DNA of 64,000 nucleotides, from NCBI RefSeq assembly GCF_047495875.1, contig NC_092497.1:951937-1015936 (forward strand), in the 5' to 3' direction. The notes beneath the pieces were generated by a model, which was given only the letters and a program-made list of their open reading frames with translations, searched no databases and was not told where the DNA came from. Positions 1-59,479 of this stretch are shown one piece after another (the first letter of the stretch is position 1; every line of letters starts with the position of its first letter). The DNA comes from Pithys albifrons albifrons (lineage: Eukaryota; Chordata; Aves; Passeriformes; Thamnophilidae). The position numbers and the translations under genes were made by a program.

Positions 1-960
1 AGGGTGGGACAAGAAGATGGGACGCGGGGATGGGACGCAGGGGTGGGACATGAGGATGGGGCACAGGGGTGGGACATGGGAGTGGGATACAGGGGTGGGA
101 CACGGGGGTGGGACATGGGAGTGGGATACAGGGGTGGGACACGGGGGTGGGATACGGGGGTGGGATACGGAGATGGAACAAGAAGGTGGGACAAGGAGGT
201 GGGATACGGAGATGGAACAAGAGGGTGGGACACGGGGATGGGACATGGGGGTGGGACAAGAGGATGGGACACAGGGGTGGGACAAGAGGATGGAACACGG
301 GGGTGGGACACGGGGGTGGGATACGGAGATGGAACAAGAGGGTGGGACAAGGGGGTGGGACATGGGGATGGGATATGGGGATGGGACAGGGGGGTGGGAT
401 ATGGAGATGGAACAAGAGGGTGGGACAAGGGGGTGGGACACGAGGATGGGACATGGGGGTGGGGTATGAGGGTGGGACGCGGGGGTGGGACACGGGGGAG
501 GGACACGGGGACGAAACAAGAGGATGGCACATGAAGGTGGGATACGGGAATAGAAGAGGATGGGATGTGGGGGTGGGACAAGAGGATGGGACACGGGGAT
601 GGGACAAGAGAGTGGGACGCGGGCGTGAGATAAGGGGGTGAGACACGGGGGTGAAACACGAGGATGGGACACAGAGATGGGACAAGGGGGTGGGACAAGA
701 GGATGGGACACGAGAGTGGGATACGGGGGTGGGACACGGAGATGGGATACGGGTGGGACACGAGGGTGGGATAAGAGGGTGAAACACAGGGGTGGGACAT
801 GGGGGTGGAACACGGGGGTGGGATAGGAGGGTGGGACAAGAGGATGGGACGCGGGGATGGGACATGGGGGTAGCACAGCAGGACTTGGAGATACTACACG
901 GGGTGGGATATGGGGGTGGGACACGGAGATGTGACACGCGGTGGCACACGGGGGTGGGAC
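1..960. repeat. G-rich minisatellite, about 12 bp unit
   Basis: Degenerate tandem units of the type GGGACACGGGGGT, GGGATACGGAGAT and GGGACAAGAGGAT over the first 960 bases, extending past the left edge. All three plus frames stay open and give repetitive Gly/Trp/Asp peptides, which is a product of the unit and not a gene. Runs of three to five G make quadruplex formation on the plus strand plausible. Confidence 0.95.
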
Positions 961-1145
961 CCGGGGCCCGGGCTCACACCGCCCACCCACTCCCGTTCCC
1001 GACCTACCTCCCCGCAGCGCCCGCCCCGCCGGGACGGGAAGGGGAGGGACGGGAGGAGCAGGAGGAGGAGGAGGAGGGGAGGAAGGGACGGGCTCGGGCG
1101 GGGCTGAGCGGGGCAGGGCCCGCCCCCGGGCTGGGTTCCTTGGGA
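960..1145. promoter_or_regulatory. Small CpG-rich block, possible promoter or first exon of a neighbouring gene
   Basis: About 185 bp of very GC- and CpG-rich sequence with a GC box near 1,095-1,104, wedged between the G-rich minisatellite and a CR1 copy. The minus strand has a donor-like GAG|GTAGGT at about 1,004-1,012. It could be the start of a gene that lies left of the window in the same direction as ME2. No coding sequence supports this. Confidence 0.25.
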
Positions 1146-1389
1146 TGCGGGAAAATGCATGTGCTGATTGCATCGTGGAATTGTGGTGGTGCTGCAGCTG
1201 CGTCGGGACAGCCCCGGGATCGACCCAGGCTGGGATGGGCAGATGGAGCAGCTCTCAGGGTGCTGGGGGAGGACGGGCTGGAGATGCCCCAGCACAGAAA
1301 CTCCCCTTGCCCTGGGGCAGCAGGGGAGGGGGAATTCTGCCCCTGTGCTTAGATCCCACCTGGAATTCTGCCCCCAGCCCCGGGAACAA

Positions 1390-1876
1390 CAGCACAAGGA
1401 CATGGAGCTGCTGGAGAGTGTCCAGAGGCGCTGGAGATGCTCCAGGGCTGGAGCCCCTCTGGGCTGGAGACAGGCTGGGAGAGCTGGGGGGGCTCACCTG
1501 GAGAAGAGAAGGCTCCAGGGACACCTGAGAGCCCCTGCCAGTGCCTAAAGGGGCTCCAGGAGAGCTGGAGAGGGACTGGGGACAAGGCGTGGAGGGACAG
1601 GACACAGGGAATGGCTTCCCAGTGCCAGAGGGCAGGGTTAGATGGGATATTGGGGAGGAATTGCTGGCTGGGAGGGTGGGCAGGCCCTGGCACAGGTTGG
1701 GCAGAGAAGCTGTGGCTGCCCCTGGATCCCTGGGACTGTCCAAGGCCAGGCTGGACAGAGCTTGGAGCAACCTGGGATAGTGGGAGGTGTCCCTGCCCAT
1801 GGGATAATGTTGGAATAAATGATCATTAAGATCCCCTCCAACTTAAGCCACCCTGTGATTCCACGACTCTGTGAAA
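1390..1876 (+). mobile_element. CR1 LINE, old copy, 3' part
   Basis: The sequence matches the CR1 ORF2 end region (LLESVQRR..., then a LEKRRLQGHLRAP-like stretch) and runs to the typical 3' end with CCCTGTGATTCCACGACTCTGTGA. It is diverged and 5' truncated. Confidence 0.8.
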
Positions 1877-4800
1877 AGACCTTCAAGATGGTCACATCCA
1901 ACCATTTACAAACTCCCTTTGCAAAGGGAGTTTCTGTAGAGGTGAAGCTTTCCCCCCACCCCCCAAATAAACAAAGTCAGGTGTGATTTAGGCAAAGGGA
2001 ATGCATTTTACTAAGAAAATAGAAGACTGGAACACACATTTCAATAGAGTTACAACGTTATAAAGGAGCAAGAAAACCATAACCAGTCCAAATTTACACA
2101 GTTTTAGTTTCAGCTGAGCAATGACCCTCCCAGGCACAGCCAACCCCACACAGACCAGGCTCGAACACAAGAGCCCCAGCAGACTTACACTGATTTATGG
2201 AAGGTAGATATGTTTAAGAAACAAATGTAGGTGATTTTGCTGCTTTGCTGAGGAAGCAGCCACCTTACTATGTTTGTGCAGTCCTACAAGTAGTTTTATC
2301 TCTGTTAGAATGGAGCTACTCAAAGGATGGGCCAGTCAGAGTCAGTGGCACTCAGAGAGTCCAACCCAGCGCTGACCTCACGGGCTGGGGGTACCAACAC
2401 CCACCGTGGGGTTCCTGCACCACAAACACAACGTCTGGTGCCACAGAGTGTTTCACCCCAGCCACAGACATGGTCCTGCAGGCCACCAGGAGCTGGATTC
2501 CCCACGCAGGATGCAGCTGTGAGCACATCTGCCTCCAGGGCAGGCGAGATGAGCATCAATGGGAGGACGCTGAGGTGTCAGTCCTGCTGGATTTCCCTCA
2601 CTGCTCACCCAGAGCATCTTGCAGGTCTCTGGTGCCACGGTGGAGTGTATTTTGGGATGGGTGGGTAGGTCAGGGTGGATCCACACAGAATTGAAGTCCC
2701 TCTGCCTGCAGCAGCTGTGTTGCTTTGCTCAGATTCAGCTGCCCAGTGAGTGCCATCAGAGGTTTGCTCTCAGTTTTCTTCAGTGTTCAGTGTGACTCCA
2801 GTCCCTGCCTGTTACATGTGGCTGTTATGGAAAGGGATAGCAGTACACATCATCCCAAAGAGTACAAAAAGAACATTTTCTTCAAGTCAGGAGTAGCACT
2901 TAGAGCTGGGACAGGAGTCCAGAGTGTTCTTACAGTCTGATCTGAGAGTCTTGATGATACTTTTATCCAAGAGACAGAGGAGCTCAAATCCACTCCCCTG
3001 AGGTCAAGGAGGACCCAGAGCAAATGAACAACAACTTGGAGTGGCTCAGGCCCAGAGTCAGCTGAACTAAAATGCACAGCTGGAGCTGTGCAAGTGATCC
3101 CCACTCTCCCACACAGGGCTCCTAATGAAAAACTAAAAGGTGTATCATTCATCTCTGCAGTCTGACAGAGAGTTACTTTATCCCCACTTGTAAAACAGAG
3201 TGCTGGAAAGAACAGTACAGAGAAGACACCACGGGAAACCTGTTGCACACCACTCTGCACCTCAAGCGTGGCTTGGCTTTAAGCTCAGAAAACAAACACA
3301 ACGTATCAGGGTGTATCACTGCTCACAAACCCACCCAGAAAGTCACATTTGGGCACCAAACCCCACCAGATACAGTATTTTAGTAGTTGTCTCCTACACG
3401 TCATGTTGGCACCTGGGCAGAGGCTTTGGGAACACACAAACATTTGTAACATCTTTGAACAAAAACACAAGTATTTTTATAAAAAAGGGCTGTGCTCCAC
3501 CAGATATCCACCCTTATTATCCCCTAAACATTTCCACAGGTGGATGCCAAGAGGCTTCAGTCCTGCCCCTGTCGATTTAAAGGAAGCAAATATTGGACAA
3601 ATCCTGGGAAAGACTGACCTCAGAGGGAGTTCCTGACCCCTCAGGAGGGATCTGCACACCCCAACGAGTCTTTTGTGCCACTTGGAGGGCAGAAGCCACC
3701 AGGGCTGTGTGAGGAGCTGGAACACTATTTACCCTTCCAGTGATGTACTTTTTTAACTTGCACTATGTGGCATCACAAAATGCATCCCAGTGACCACAAT
3801 TTCCCTTTGCATACTATATAAGAGAATTTCCTCTATAGATAAATACTTTTAAATAAGCCAGAAAATAGAAAAAAATCAGGATAAATTGAATATGAAAGAG
3901 ACACTGTGGTTCTTTACTAACAGCAAGATTAGCAGCTGTAATTAATTCAAAGATTAACTGTAACTGAAAAATACAGGAAAATGAAGATTAATCTAAGTAT
4001 CTTATTAAAAAAAAAACTTGAAAAGATGAAAGGGAGTGTGAAATGGATTTAAAACTCTGTGAGCTGGCACGTTACCACATTTAGGAAAATTCCATGTCTC
4101 TTATTGCAGGCTACAGGAGATGCACAGGAACCTGGTCTGGCAAAGCCCATGAGTGCACAGGAATGGGTAAGGTCTAACTGGTACCACTCAGCTGCCCTAA
4201 CTGGGACAGCTGGAGGGACACAGCCAGGCCCCTCTCTGCTCCTGACACACCTGCAGCCCCAGGAGGGCTGGGCAGTTTCCTACCTGGAGCCTCCAGGCTG
4301 GTTTAGGGCTACTTTTCCCCCTCACCTGTGCAGTGGGATTTCCAGAAAAATCATGCAGGTGCTTGGAAAAATCCCAGTGCCAGCCAGTTCCCAACAATCC
4401 CTCTTGGCACCTGCTGGAAGGCAGCAGGGAGGGGAAAGTCTGCCCTTCACAGAGCAGGGATCTCCCTCAGCATGACCAAAATCACTCCTGCCCAAGGCAA
4501 GACTCCTGCTGGGCTTCCCCAGGTTTTCCTGAGTGCTACCAGTGCCCACTGATTATGGACAATCACTGCACTTCTTGCCTGAAAAAACAATAATCAGACT
4601 GAAGAGGTGGGTGCAGATCTTTATTCTCTAAGGCAGAGCTGTGTTTATGTTTAGGGACTGACTGCTCTGCCTCTGTGGTGGTTCTCAGCTGGGATATGAG
4701 ATCAGTGCACTGGGTATTTTTGTTCCTCATCTGCCTAATTAGGCTCTGGCAGAAGGGAGGGACTGTGTGTTCCCAACAAACTGGAATCCAGTGGTGCAGG

Positions 4801-5439
4801 ACCCCCCTGACACACCACAACAGGCCTCAGATAGAGCTCAATTTTCAGAAGGCAAAAACAATTCATACACTAAATAAATAATCTCCTTCAGAAAGGTCAC
4901 AAATTTAAATACAATAAAAACCAGGCATAGCAAAAATAGATGAAAAAAGCATTCTTTGTAAAAACATCATATATCTGTGTGTTGGTCTTTATATTACATG
5001 TGCAAGTTCCAAACCACGTGCATTGCCTGATTGGCAAAGGAGCACTTTGAGCCCCACCACACAACCCTTTACCACAGTTTGAACACCACAGTTTCTTCCC
5101 CACATCACTATTTTCTGAGTTTATATAATCAGTCTTCTGTCCCCAGCCAGGAAAAGCCTTCCCAAAGTTTGCTGTCCTGTGCATTTCATACATGAACATA
5201 ATTTTAAACCCAGAGGTGAGGCTGTGAGTGCCACAGATCATGTCCAAGGGGGTGCTGGGACTTTTCCCTGCTCTGTTTTGGGCCTGTTTGTGGAGTCTGC
5301 ATTTTCCCACATAAATGAGGAGATGAGTGGGGTGCTTGCCATGGTTAGATCCTGAGCAAGCTTTACCTTCTCTCTTTGGATTCACAGCTTTGTTACATAT
5401 ATCTATGTATTTATTTTGTCCTTTTTAGCCTTGATGCAG
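1877..5439. other. Mostly unique intergenic sequence downstream of ME2
   Basis: No recognised gene, transposon or tandem array. Open frames here are short, without start context or homology that I recognise. A minus-strand AATAAA at 4,620-4,625, followed by a CA-rich site, could be a distal ME2 poly(A) signal. A/T-rich sequence occupies about 3,740-4,040. Confidence 0.5.
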
Positions 5440-6870
5440 CCAACTGTGGAACAGAACATTACCTTTATTCCTGTTCCTGTTCCAAAGATAGATGTAGGGA
5501 AGCCACAGGCTGCAGTTCCCACAGTGTCCTGTCCTTGCCTGCTCACACAAAGTAGCACTTTAACCTGATACCAATGGAGTGAAAAGCAACACACACAAAT
5601 GTGCAGTTCTATCCATTTTTCAAGCAAAAAACTCAGCTTGCAATTTTTGTTTCCACACAAAAAACAAACTGAACCTGTAAATGGAGTGAGGAAAATGGAG
5701 TGATCAACACAGACATTGCAGGCATTGCATCTTTGGAGTCCACAGCTTAAACTGAACTGACTACACTGGGCTGAGACCACAGGAAACCTCAGCCAGACCT
5801 GTGTAAATGTGTGGATGAAGAGCTGCCTGCAACACTTTCTGCTTCAGCTTCATCAGCTCTGGGTGTTTGTTCAAAGTGGTGAGTCCACTTAGGAGTTTTT
5901 GAGTCAGCAATGTCATAAAAGCATCACACACGAGTCTTTCTGCAAGAGCAAAGGATGCAAGGGAGAAAACAATTTGGCTTAGAAGAAGCAGAACCTTGAA
6001 AAAAAAATTAAAAAAACCAAAGAAAAATCCTTTGGTACCTCACCTTGCAGTCCACTGCATCAAACCTCATTGTAAAACCTCTAACAGATTCTGTTAATTA
6101 CTTCTGATCCTGTTACCTGATAGAATTTGTTACGTGACAGCGTGGCTTTGTTTTTAAAAGCTACTGAGTGATTAATATTATTTTCAGGCTTTCCAAGGAT
6201 AATTCCAACTAGTTCACATTTTTCCTGAGAACAAATTTCACACAGTGATGAAAACAAAGAGGAAACTTTGCTGCAGATTACACATGTGTGCACCACACTG
6301 CTCCTTAAGGAAACAGAGCAGCCAATGCCACCAGAAGTCTGGACATGGGCATCTTAAACACCAAACAAAGCTCATTACACTGTTCAATTTACCCTTAAAT
6401 GTCCAGGTTGGGTTTTTTTTTTTGACAAGTGCTCTCTGCTTATGTCAGTGTGACAACACTGGGGCAATTAGAAGACTGATTATTAAAGGCAGAAATAATT
6501 AATTCTGGAGATCAGTAGTGATGAGAGAGCAATAATTCATCATCAAACTCACGTAGTTAAAACATCATTCATGGAATTCTTCAGTGTGGTGCTGGCTCTA
6601 AGCTAGAAATGCAGTGTCATTATTTAAATTCATTTTGGAGGGCTCTCTCATTCATCCATACAGTTTAACAGGTGCTGGGGGGAGTGAGGAGAAATCAACA
6701 TCAAGTAAAAAAACAGAGCAGGAGGGGAGGAAAAAAAAAACAAAAAAAAAAAGAATCCAAAATGAGCGAAAATAAATTACAGGGCTCAAAGATCATTACT
6801 TGAATTGGTCTGAGAAAGGGATCCCTGCAGAGTAGAAGGTACTGCCTGAGGAGTGTGACGTGGTGGAGCC
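5440..6870 (-). other. ME2: Probable ME2 3' UTR
   Basis: This is mostly unique sequence downstream of the stop codon, with no open frame of interest. Reading down the minus strand, the first canonical AATAAA lies at 5,464-5,469 and another at 5,410-5,415. A further AATAAA at 4,620-4,625 would give a longer form. The end is inferred and no transcript data are available. A poly-A-like stretch (plus strand) lies at about 6,731-6,751. Confidence 0.5.
5464..5469 (-). terminator. Candidate poly(A) signal AATAAA for ME2
   Basis: AATAAA on the minus strand about 1.4 kb after the ME2 stop, backed up by a second copy at 5,410-5,415. These are the nearest canonical signals I found. Use is not shown. 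Confidence 0.4.
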
Positions 6871-53514
<46,644 letters not shown>

Positions 53515-53538
53515 CTTCTTTCTGCTCCTCTGCTGCAC

Positions 53539-55404
53539 CTGAGGAAAGGGAGACAACCACTCAGCAATCACACAGAGCCAGCAGGATCAGCACCTGGAGG
53601 CCCACCAGGTGTGAGAGAAACAGGTACATGCCAAGTAAGGCTTTTTAACAACGTGAAAATAAAACAACCACCAAAAATTGTGTCGTGGGCAGGGAGGGGG
53701 ATGAAAAAGGAGGAAGGTTTTGGAAAGGGGAGAGCACAGAAGTGAGTGGAGGGAACACAGAGGGATACTAAAGGAGGTATCCTGGTGATGTGGGCAGCAG
53801 GCAGCACTCAGCAGGTGTTGCCTTACACCATAAATCCAGGGCAGAATCGCCCCAGGCAAACATTCCCAGTCCGTGGTGACCTGTGGGACTGGCACGGCTG
53901 CAAATGCCAGCGAGGGTGCAACAACTCCCTGGAAGTTTGGGCTGAGTGCCCCTCACAGCTTCCTAAAAACCAAATCCTGCAGCCTGGACAACGGGAAGGA
54001 AAGAAACTATATCCCCCAGCATGTTAAAACTGGATTAGAACAAAACATAGAATTAAAATGGCCAAAAAACCCACAGCACTCTGGATTCCAGGCTTAGAAT
54101 TTTACAATTCCAAACCTCGCAAAAAAAGGTTATTTTCAGAGAGAATATATCCTTTACAGTAAAATAAAACAAAGCAAAGGATTTGTTAGTACCACTCAAA
54201 AGCCTAGTTCTAATTTTGCCATGTTACAGCAACTCTTGAACCCATTTTATCCACCAATTAACTTCAAACTCTTGAGAAATTATCACTTATTACATGCTCG
54301 TATAATGCAATACCACCAGGGAATGTGAACTGGGCTCATTTCTCAGAGATATTTCACCAAGACAGACAGAAAACAGCAGCCACAGGAGCACAGTGTGTAA
54401 AAGAACACATTAAAAGGCCAGAAAGGACAGCAAAGAACCAGAACACCATGGAGGGAACTCCTTCCTACAGCAGCTGGTGCCACATCCAAGACACAGGCAA
54501 GGACAGCAAAGCAGGTTATGAGACATTTTTAAGGAATGAAGTGATGCATGGTTTGGATTTTTAATTTCTTCCAGATGGGAGACAAAATTGGATTAAGGAA
54601 CAAAACTTCATTATCTTAAACACAGCCTGAATACTTCAGAAGATCTTTCCATAATCAAATTTACACACAATCAGATTTTAAGACAGCAGACTGGCCTTAC
54701 AAGTTGCAGTCTGAGGATTTTCTTAGAAATCCTTCCAAACATTAAAAAAATATGCAAACATTTAATACTTCCAATCCTCAGTTATGACCAAGTTTCCCTT
54801 CCACCCATTATAAAAAGCACAGTGGGAAGCAGCTCTGACATTTGAGAGCAATCCCTTTCTCTCATCCCGTGTTTGTTTGCTCAGGCTCTGCCCAAAACTC
54901 GTGTGTTGAGCTGCCCTGTGGTGCAGACCACAAATTTGCTGTGTGGAGGCAGCAGGAATGGAAGCCTTGGCAGCAAAGTGGTGCCTTTAATGTGGTCCCT
55001 CCTCCCCAAACCAGCAGCCAGTCAGTGGACTGAGCACAGCAGGCCTGGCAGGACTCAGGGCAGCTGAAAACCAGGATCAGATAAGGGAAATTAATTGTGT
55101 GCTGCAAAACAACCACCCTGTAGGAACACCAAACTCGGTTTGGGCTGGTTTTAGTTCTGATTGCTCATTTGCCATCGTTGCACAGTTGTGGGTCTGTCTC
55201 CTCCTGCCTGTGTGGCTAAAAATGGGATTCCAGTGCCACAATCCCATCAGTGTCAGGGTGGCTTCAATCAATGAGCAAACACCTCAAACAAGGAATTAAA
55301 AAGACAGACACCACACCTTGTCTTGCTCTAATTAAATCTAAATTACTTCATTGCAATTAATGAGCATTTAAGAACCAAACAAGATTGCAGCCCAGATTTC
55401 CCCT
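53539..55404. other. ME2 intron 1, unique sequence
   Basis: No recognised feature; open frames are short and without homology that I know. Confidence 0.5.
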
Positions 55405-55527
55405 ACCTTGACCAATTAACTCTCTGATCAACGAGACAGGGAGGAAAAGACTTCAGGGGTGTGACACAAATCTTACTTTCTTCTCTGCTGTCTGAGAGAG
55501 GACTTGATCCTTTCTGAGTTGTCACTA
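55405..55527. repeat. Dispersed direct repeat, copy 2 (partner 52,183-52,305)
   Basis: Same 123 bp block, about 90% identical by eye. Confidence 0.85.
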
Positions 55528-55938
55528 AAATGATTCTCTTGGTAGAGGTATCTCAGATTCATAAAGCAAGTGCAAGAATCAAGTTTCACTTTCCACTTAG
55601 TCCCTCTGTTTAGATCCAAGAGATATGATCCCAGTTAATTTATATCCAGCATGAAACCTGACTGGTTACTCAGCCCTGAGCTCTCCTCCCCCTGCTCTTC
55701 TAATTGTTCCCTATTTCTGTTTCATCTCCCATCTTGCAACTCCTTTTGTCAGAATTTTAAACCTGTTTTAGCAAGAACCTGCCTCCAAAACTCACCTTAG
55801 TATGACCTACCCTGAAAATAAAAGCAAGCAATCCTTCCCCATTCCCTGTCCACGCTCCAGTGTGGGAGTTCCAGCAGCTCTGCCTGCCATGGCCCTCCAT
55901 CACCCACCCTCTCCTCCTGGCTCATTTGGCCACCAACC

Positions 55939-56950
55939 TTCTCCCCTGGGCTGGTGGGGAAGGATGGAGAGGCCCAAAGCCTCCTGCTCTGTGCTCACAC
56001 CTGCTGGGAAGAAGGACCTGTTTGTTTCTGGGAAGCTGCAAGGACAGGCCCTGGAAGAAAAGGCTCCCCAAACCACCACTTGGTTTTAAGGAGGTGAAAG
56101 GGGTGGGTCATGCTGCTTTCTGGGGAGGTTTTTGAGTGGTTTATTATGGTTTGGTAGAAGTGAGGCCAGGCTCAAGAGGGTGGCACTTTAAATTAAGAAA
56201 CAAGAGTGATCACTTTGATAGTAGAGGCTGAGAGAATCACAGACTGGTTTGGGTTGGAAGAGACCTAAAAGATCATCTGTTTCCACCCCTGCCATGGGCA
56301 GAGACACCTCCCACCAGCCCAGGTTGCTCCAAGCCCTGTCCAACCTGGCCTGGGACACTTCCAGGGACAGCCACAGCTCTGAGGGACCTTAAAGCTCATC
56401 CTCTCCCACCCTCTGCCATGGGCAAGGACACCTCCCGCTATCCCAGATTGATCCCACCTGGCCTGGGACACTTCCAGGGACAGCCACAGCTCTGAGGGAC
56501 CTTAAAGCTCATCCTCTCCCACCCTCTGCCATGGGCAAGGACACCTCCTGCTATCCCAGATTGATTCCACCTCGCCTGGGACACTACCAGGGATCCAGGG
56601 GCAGCCACAGCTTCTCCCCTGGGCTGGTGGGGAAGGATGGAGAGGCCCAAAGCCTCCTGCTCTGTGCTCACACCTGCTGGGAAGAAGGACCTGTTTGTTT
56701 CTGGGAAGCTGCAGGGACAGGCCCTGGAAGAAAAAGCTCCCCAAACCACCACCTGGTTTTAAGGAGGTGAAAGGGGTGAGTCATGCTGCTTTCTGGGGAG
56801 GTTTTTGAGTGGTTTATTATGGTTTGGTAGAAGTGAGGCCAGGCTCGAGAGGGTGGCACTTTAAATTAAGAGACAGGAGAGATCATTTTGATAGTAGAGG
56901 CTGAGAGAGAATCACAGACTGGTTTGGGTTGGAAGAGACCTAAAAGATCA
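55939..56950. repeat. Tandem duplication, about 672 bp period
   Basis: 55,939-56,260 (CTTCTCCCCTGGGCTGGTGG to the CR1 tail) is repeated at 56,611-56,950. The CR1 3' end at each right boundary belongs to the duplicated unit. Confidence 0.92.
56232..56610 (-). mobile_element. CR1 LINE 3' end, old subfamily, with internal 113 bp duplication
   Basis: It starts AGAATCACAGACTGGTTTGG. From about 56,381 a 113 bp block beginning GAGGGACCTTAAAGCTCATC is repeated at 56,494. It resembles the copy at 1,390-1,876 more than the young copies. Confidence 0.82.
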
Positions 56951-57336
56951 TCAAAGATCATCTGTTTCTACCTCCTGCCATGGCCAGGGACACCTTCCAC
57001 TATCCCAGGCTGATCCAAGACCCATCCAACCTGGCCTTGGACACTTCCAGGGATCCAGAGGCAGCCACAGCCTCTCTGCCCAACCTGTGCCAGGGCCTGC
57101 TCACCCTCACAGACAGCAATTCCTTCCCAATATCCCATCTAGCCCTGCCCTCTGGCACTGGGAAGCCATTCCCTGTGTCCTGTCCCTCCATGCCTTGTCC
57201 CCATCCCCTCTCCAGCTCTCCTGGAGCCCTTTTAGGCACTGGCAGGGGCTCTCAGGTGTCCCTGGAGCCTTCTCTTCTCCAGGTGAGCCCCCCAGCTCTC
57301 CCAGCCTGGCTCCAGAGGGGCTCCAGCCCTGGAGCA
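56908..57336 (-). mobile_element. CR1 LINE 3' part, old subfamily
   Basis: It runs from AGAATCACAGACTGG through CAACCTGTGCCAGGGCCTGC to AGCCCTGGAGCAG. It is the reverse-complement counterpart of 1,390-1,876. Confidence 0.85.
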
Positions 57337-57945
57337 GCTCCGTGGGGGAAGGATGTCAGCTGAGGGAAACAAGGGGGTTGCAATGGTGTGAAAACACACA
57401 AAGAGGAATGAGGTTGTGCAATGTCCTGTGAGGAGGAATTAGGAAAAAAGCAGCGGAATTGAAAGAGGAATAAAATTCCTGCACAAAGATGTGTCAGCAA
57501 AACCAGAACAAGATCTCCCTTCTGCACCTGACAAGGCTGAGAACTAAACAAGACCATGGTGCACCTCTGACTGAATCCACTACAACTGGTTATTTTAGAC
57601 TTGGTACTGTGCACATGCTGTGTCACAATTTAAGGGAATTAAATTCTTCAGCATATCAGATCACAGGTCTGTGCTGTGCCTTATCAGGAGGCATCTGCCC
57701 AGGTCAAACTAAATACCAATATACACAAGTGCCCTTATCTGGGAGCAAATGTTCTGCTGGTGTAATTATGGATTAGTTAAACTGCAAAAGCTACTCTGAG
57801 GGAAAGGTTCATCATACTCGTAACAGGTACAATTATGTTGCTCAGAGAGTCAGGAAGCTCCATGTCAATTAAAGCAAGGTCTGCTTTAATTACTGCAGAG
57901 GCTGCCTGACCTGTGGATCACCCCTCACTGCTCAGGGTATCCCTT
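57337..57945. other. ME2 intron 1, unique sequence
   Basis: Nothing recognised. Confidence 0.5.
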
Positions 57946-57947
57946 AC

Positions 57948-58064
57948 AGAATCCCAGAGTATTCTCAGCTGGAAGGGACCCACAAGGATCTTAAGTCAGT
58001 GGCCCACACAGGGGATTGAACCCATGACCTTGGCGTTATTACAGCCAAGTTTTAACCAACTGAG
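57948..58064 (-). mobile_element. tRNA-Ile-derived SINE (TguSINE1-like)
   Basis: Head CTCAGTTGGTTAAAACTTGG, B-box GGTTCAATCC and a CR1-type tail. About 20 bp are missing in the middle of the tail. Confidence 0.78.
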
Positions 58065-58398
58065 ACAGCAACTGTGCTGGATGACTTTGCACTCTTCCTT
58101 CAGTTTGAAGGATGGCAAAGCATTTCAAGTGAAATCCTGTGCCAGTGAACAGTTCCAGCCCTTTTCTCATGTACAGACATAAACAAGACCTGTGTGCCAA
58201 GAGGAGCTTTTTTTTTTTTGATAACACAAACTGAAATTACTAATTCAAGGCCACAGAGGCCTCACAATCCAATCCTGTTGGAGTTTCCAACCCTTCAGGC
58301 CTCTACTGGTTTTGGTTTTCTAAGCCAACAGGCAATTCCTCTTACATACACACAACAATCTGTCCAGCCAGTCTGCACCACCCCAAGCCTGGTGTGGA

Positions 58399-58827
58399 TC
58401 ACAGAATCACAGAATGGATTGGGTTGGAAAAGACCTCTGAGATCATCAAGTCCAACCCTTGGGCCAACTCCAGTCCCTTTACCAGATCATGGCACTCAGT
58501 GCCACGGCCAAGCTCAGCTGAAAAACCTCCAGGGATGGGGAATCCACCCCCTCTCTGGGCAGCCCATTCCAATGCCTGAGCACTCTCTCTGCAAAGAATT
58601 TCTTTCTGCTCTCCAACTTCAATTTCCCCTGGCAGAGCTTGAGCCCATCGTGCCCCCTTGTCCTATTGCTGAGTGCCTGGGAGAAGAGACCAACCCCCAC
58701 CTGGCCACAACTTCCCTTCAGGCAGTTCCAGACAGTGCTGAGGTCACCTCTGAGCCTCCTCTTCTCCAGGCTGAACACCCCCAGCTCCCTCAGCCTCTCC
58801 CCACAGCACTTGTGCTCCAGTCCCTTC
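58399..58827 (-). mobile_element. CR1 LINE 3' part
   Basis: Young-looking copy with the tail at 58,399 and an uninterrupted ORF2 C-terminus remnant of about 115 codons. It ends at GAAGGGACTGGAGCACAAG (reverse complement). Confidence 0.92.
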
Positions 58828-59043
58828 ATTTGTCCATCTGTATTAATTAATTCATTTCTGTGGGCTTTGAAGCATGCTGGGTTCCCTCCTTGCTTTGTCT
58901 GTGCTGTCTGAGAGAGGACACCTGTTGGTTCTGAGCTGTAAAGAGGATTAAGAAAACAAATAAAAGTGAAAGTCAGCACTCAGAGAAAGGACACTCAGCT
59001 CTGTGGGGTCAAAGGAGACTGAAAAGTGATTCCTGAGACTTAA
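58828..59043. repeat. Inverted copy of 41,094-41,322
   Basis: The reverse complement matches the palindrome spacer segment, including its join to a CR1 3' end (ATGATTTAAGTC / GACTTAAATCACAG). Confidence 0.82.
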
Positions 59044-59479
59044 ATCACAGAATGGATTGGGTTGGAAAAGACCTCTGAGATCAGCAAGTCCAATCCTTGA
59101 TCCAACCCCACTGTGATCACCAGCCCAGGGCACAGAGTGCCCTGGGCTGGTGATCACAGTGGGGTTGGATCAAGACATGGTGGATTCTCACTCAGTGCCA
59201 CATCCATAGAATGGATTGGGTTGGAAAACCCCTCTGAGATCATCAAGTCCAACCCTTGGTCCAACTCCAGTCCCTTTACCAGATCATGGCACTCAGTGCC
59301 ACGGCCAAGCTCAGCTGGAAAACCTCCAGGGATGGGGAATCCACCCCCTCTCTGGGCAGCCCATTCCAATGCCTGAGCACTCTCTCTGCAAAGAATTTTT
59401 TTCTGCTCTCCAACTTCAATTTCCCCTGGCAGAGCTTGAGCCCATCATGCCCCCTTGTCCTATTGCTGAGTGCCTGGGA
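59044..59479 (-). mobile_element. Two joined CR1 LINE 3' pieces with hairpin
   Basis: 59,044-59,200 contains the hairpin (59,097-59,173). 59,205-59,479 is a regular 3' end truncated at TGCTGAGTGCCTGGG, the same point as at 39,974, 40,814 and 41,894. Confidence 0.9.

Noticed and set aside
4..1352. Long plus-strand frames rich in Gly, Trp and Asp
   Set aside because: Produced by the 12 bp G-rich minisatellite; several frames are open at once and there is no homology.
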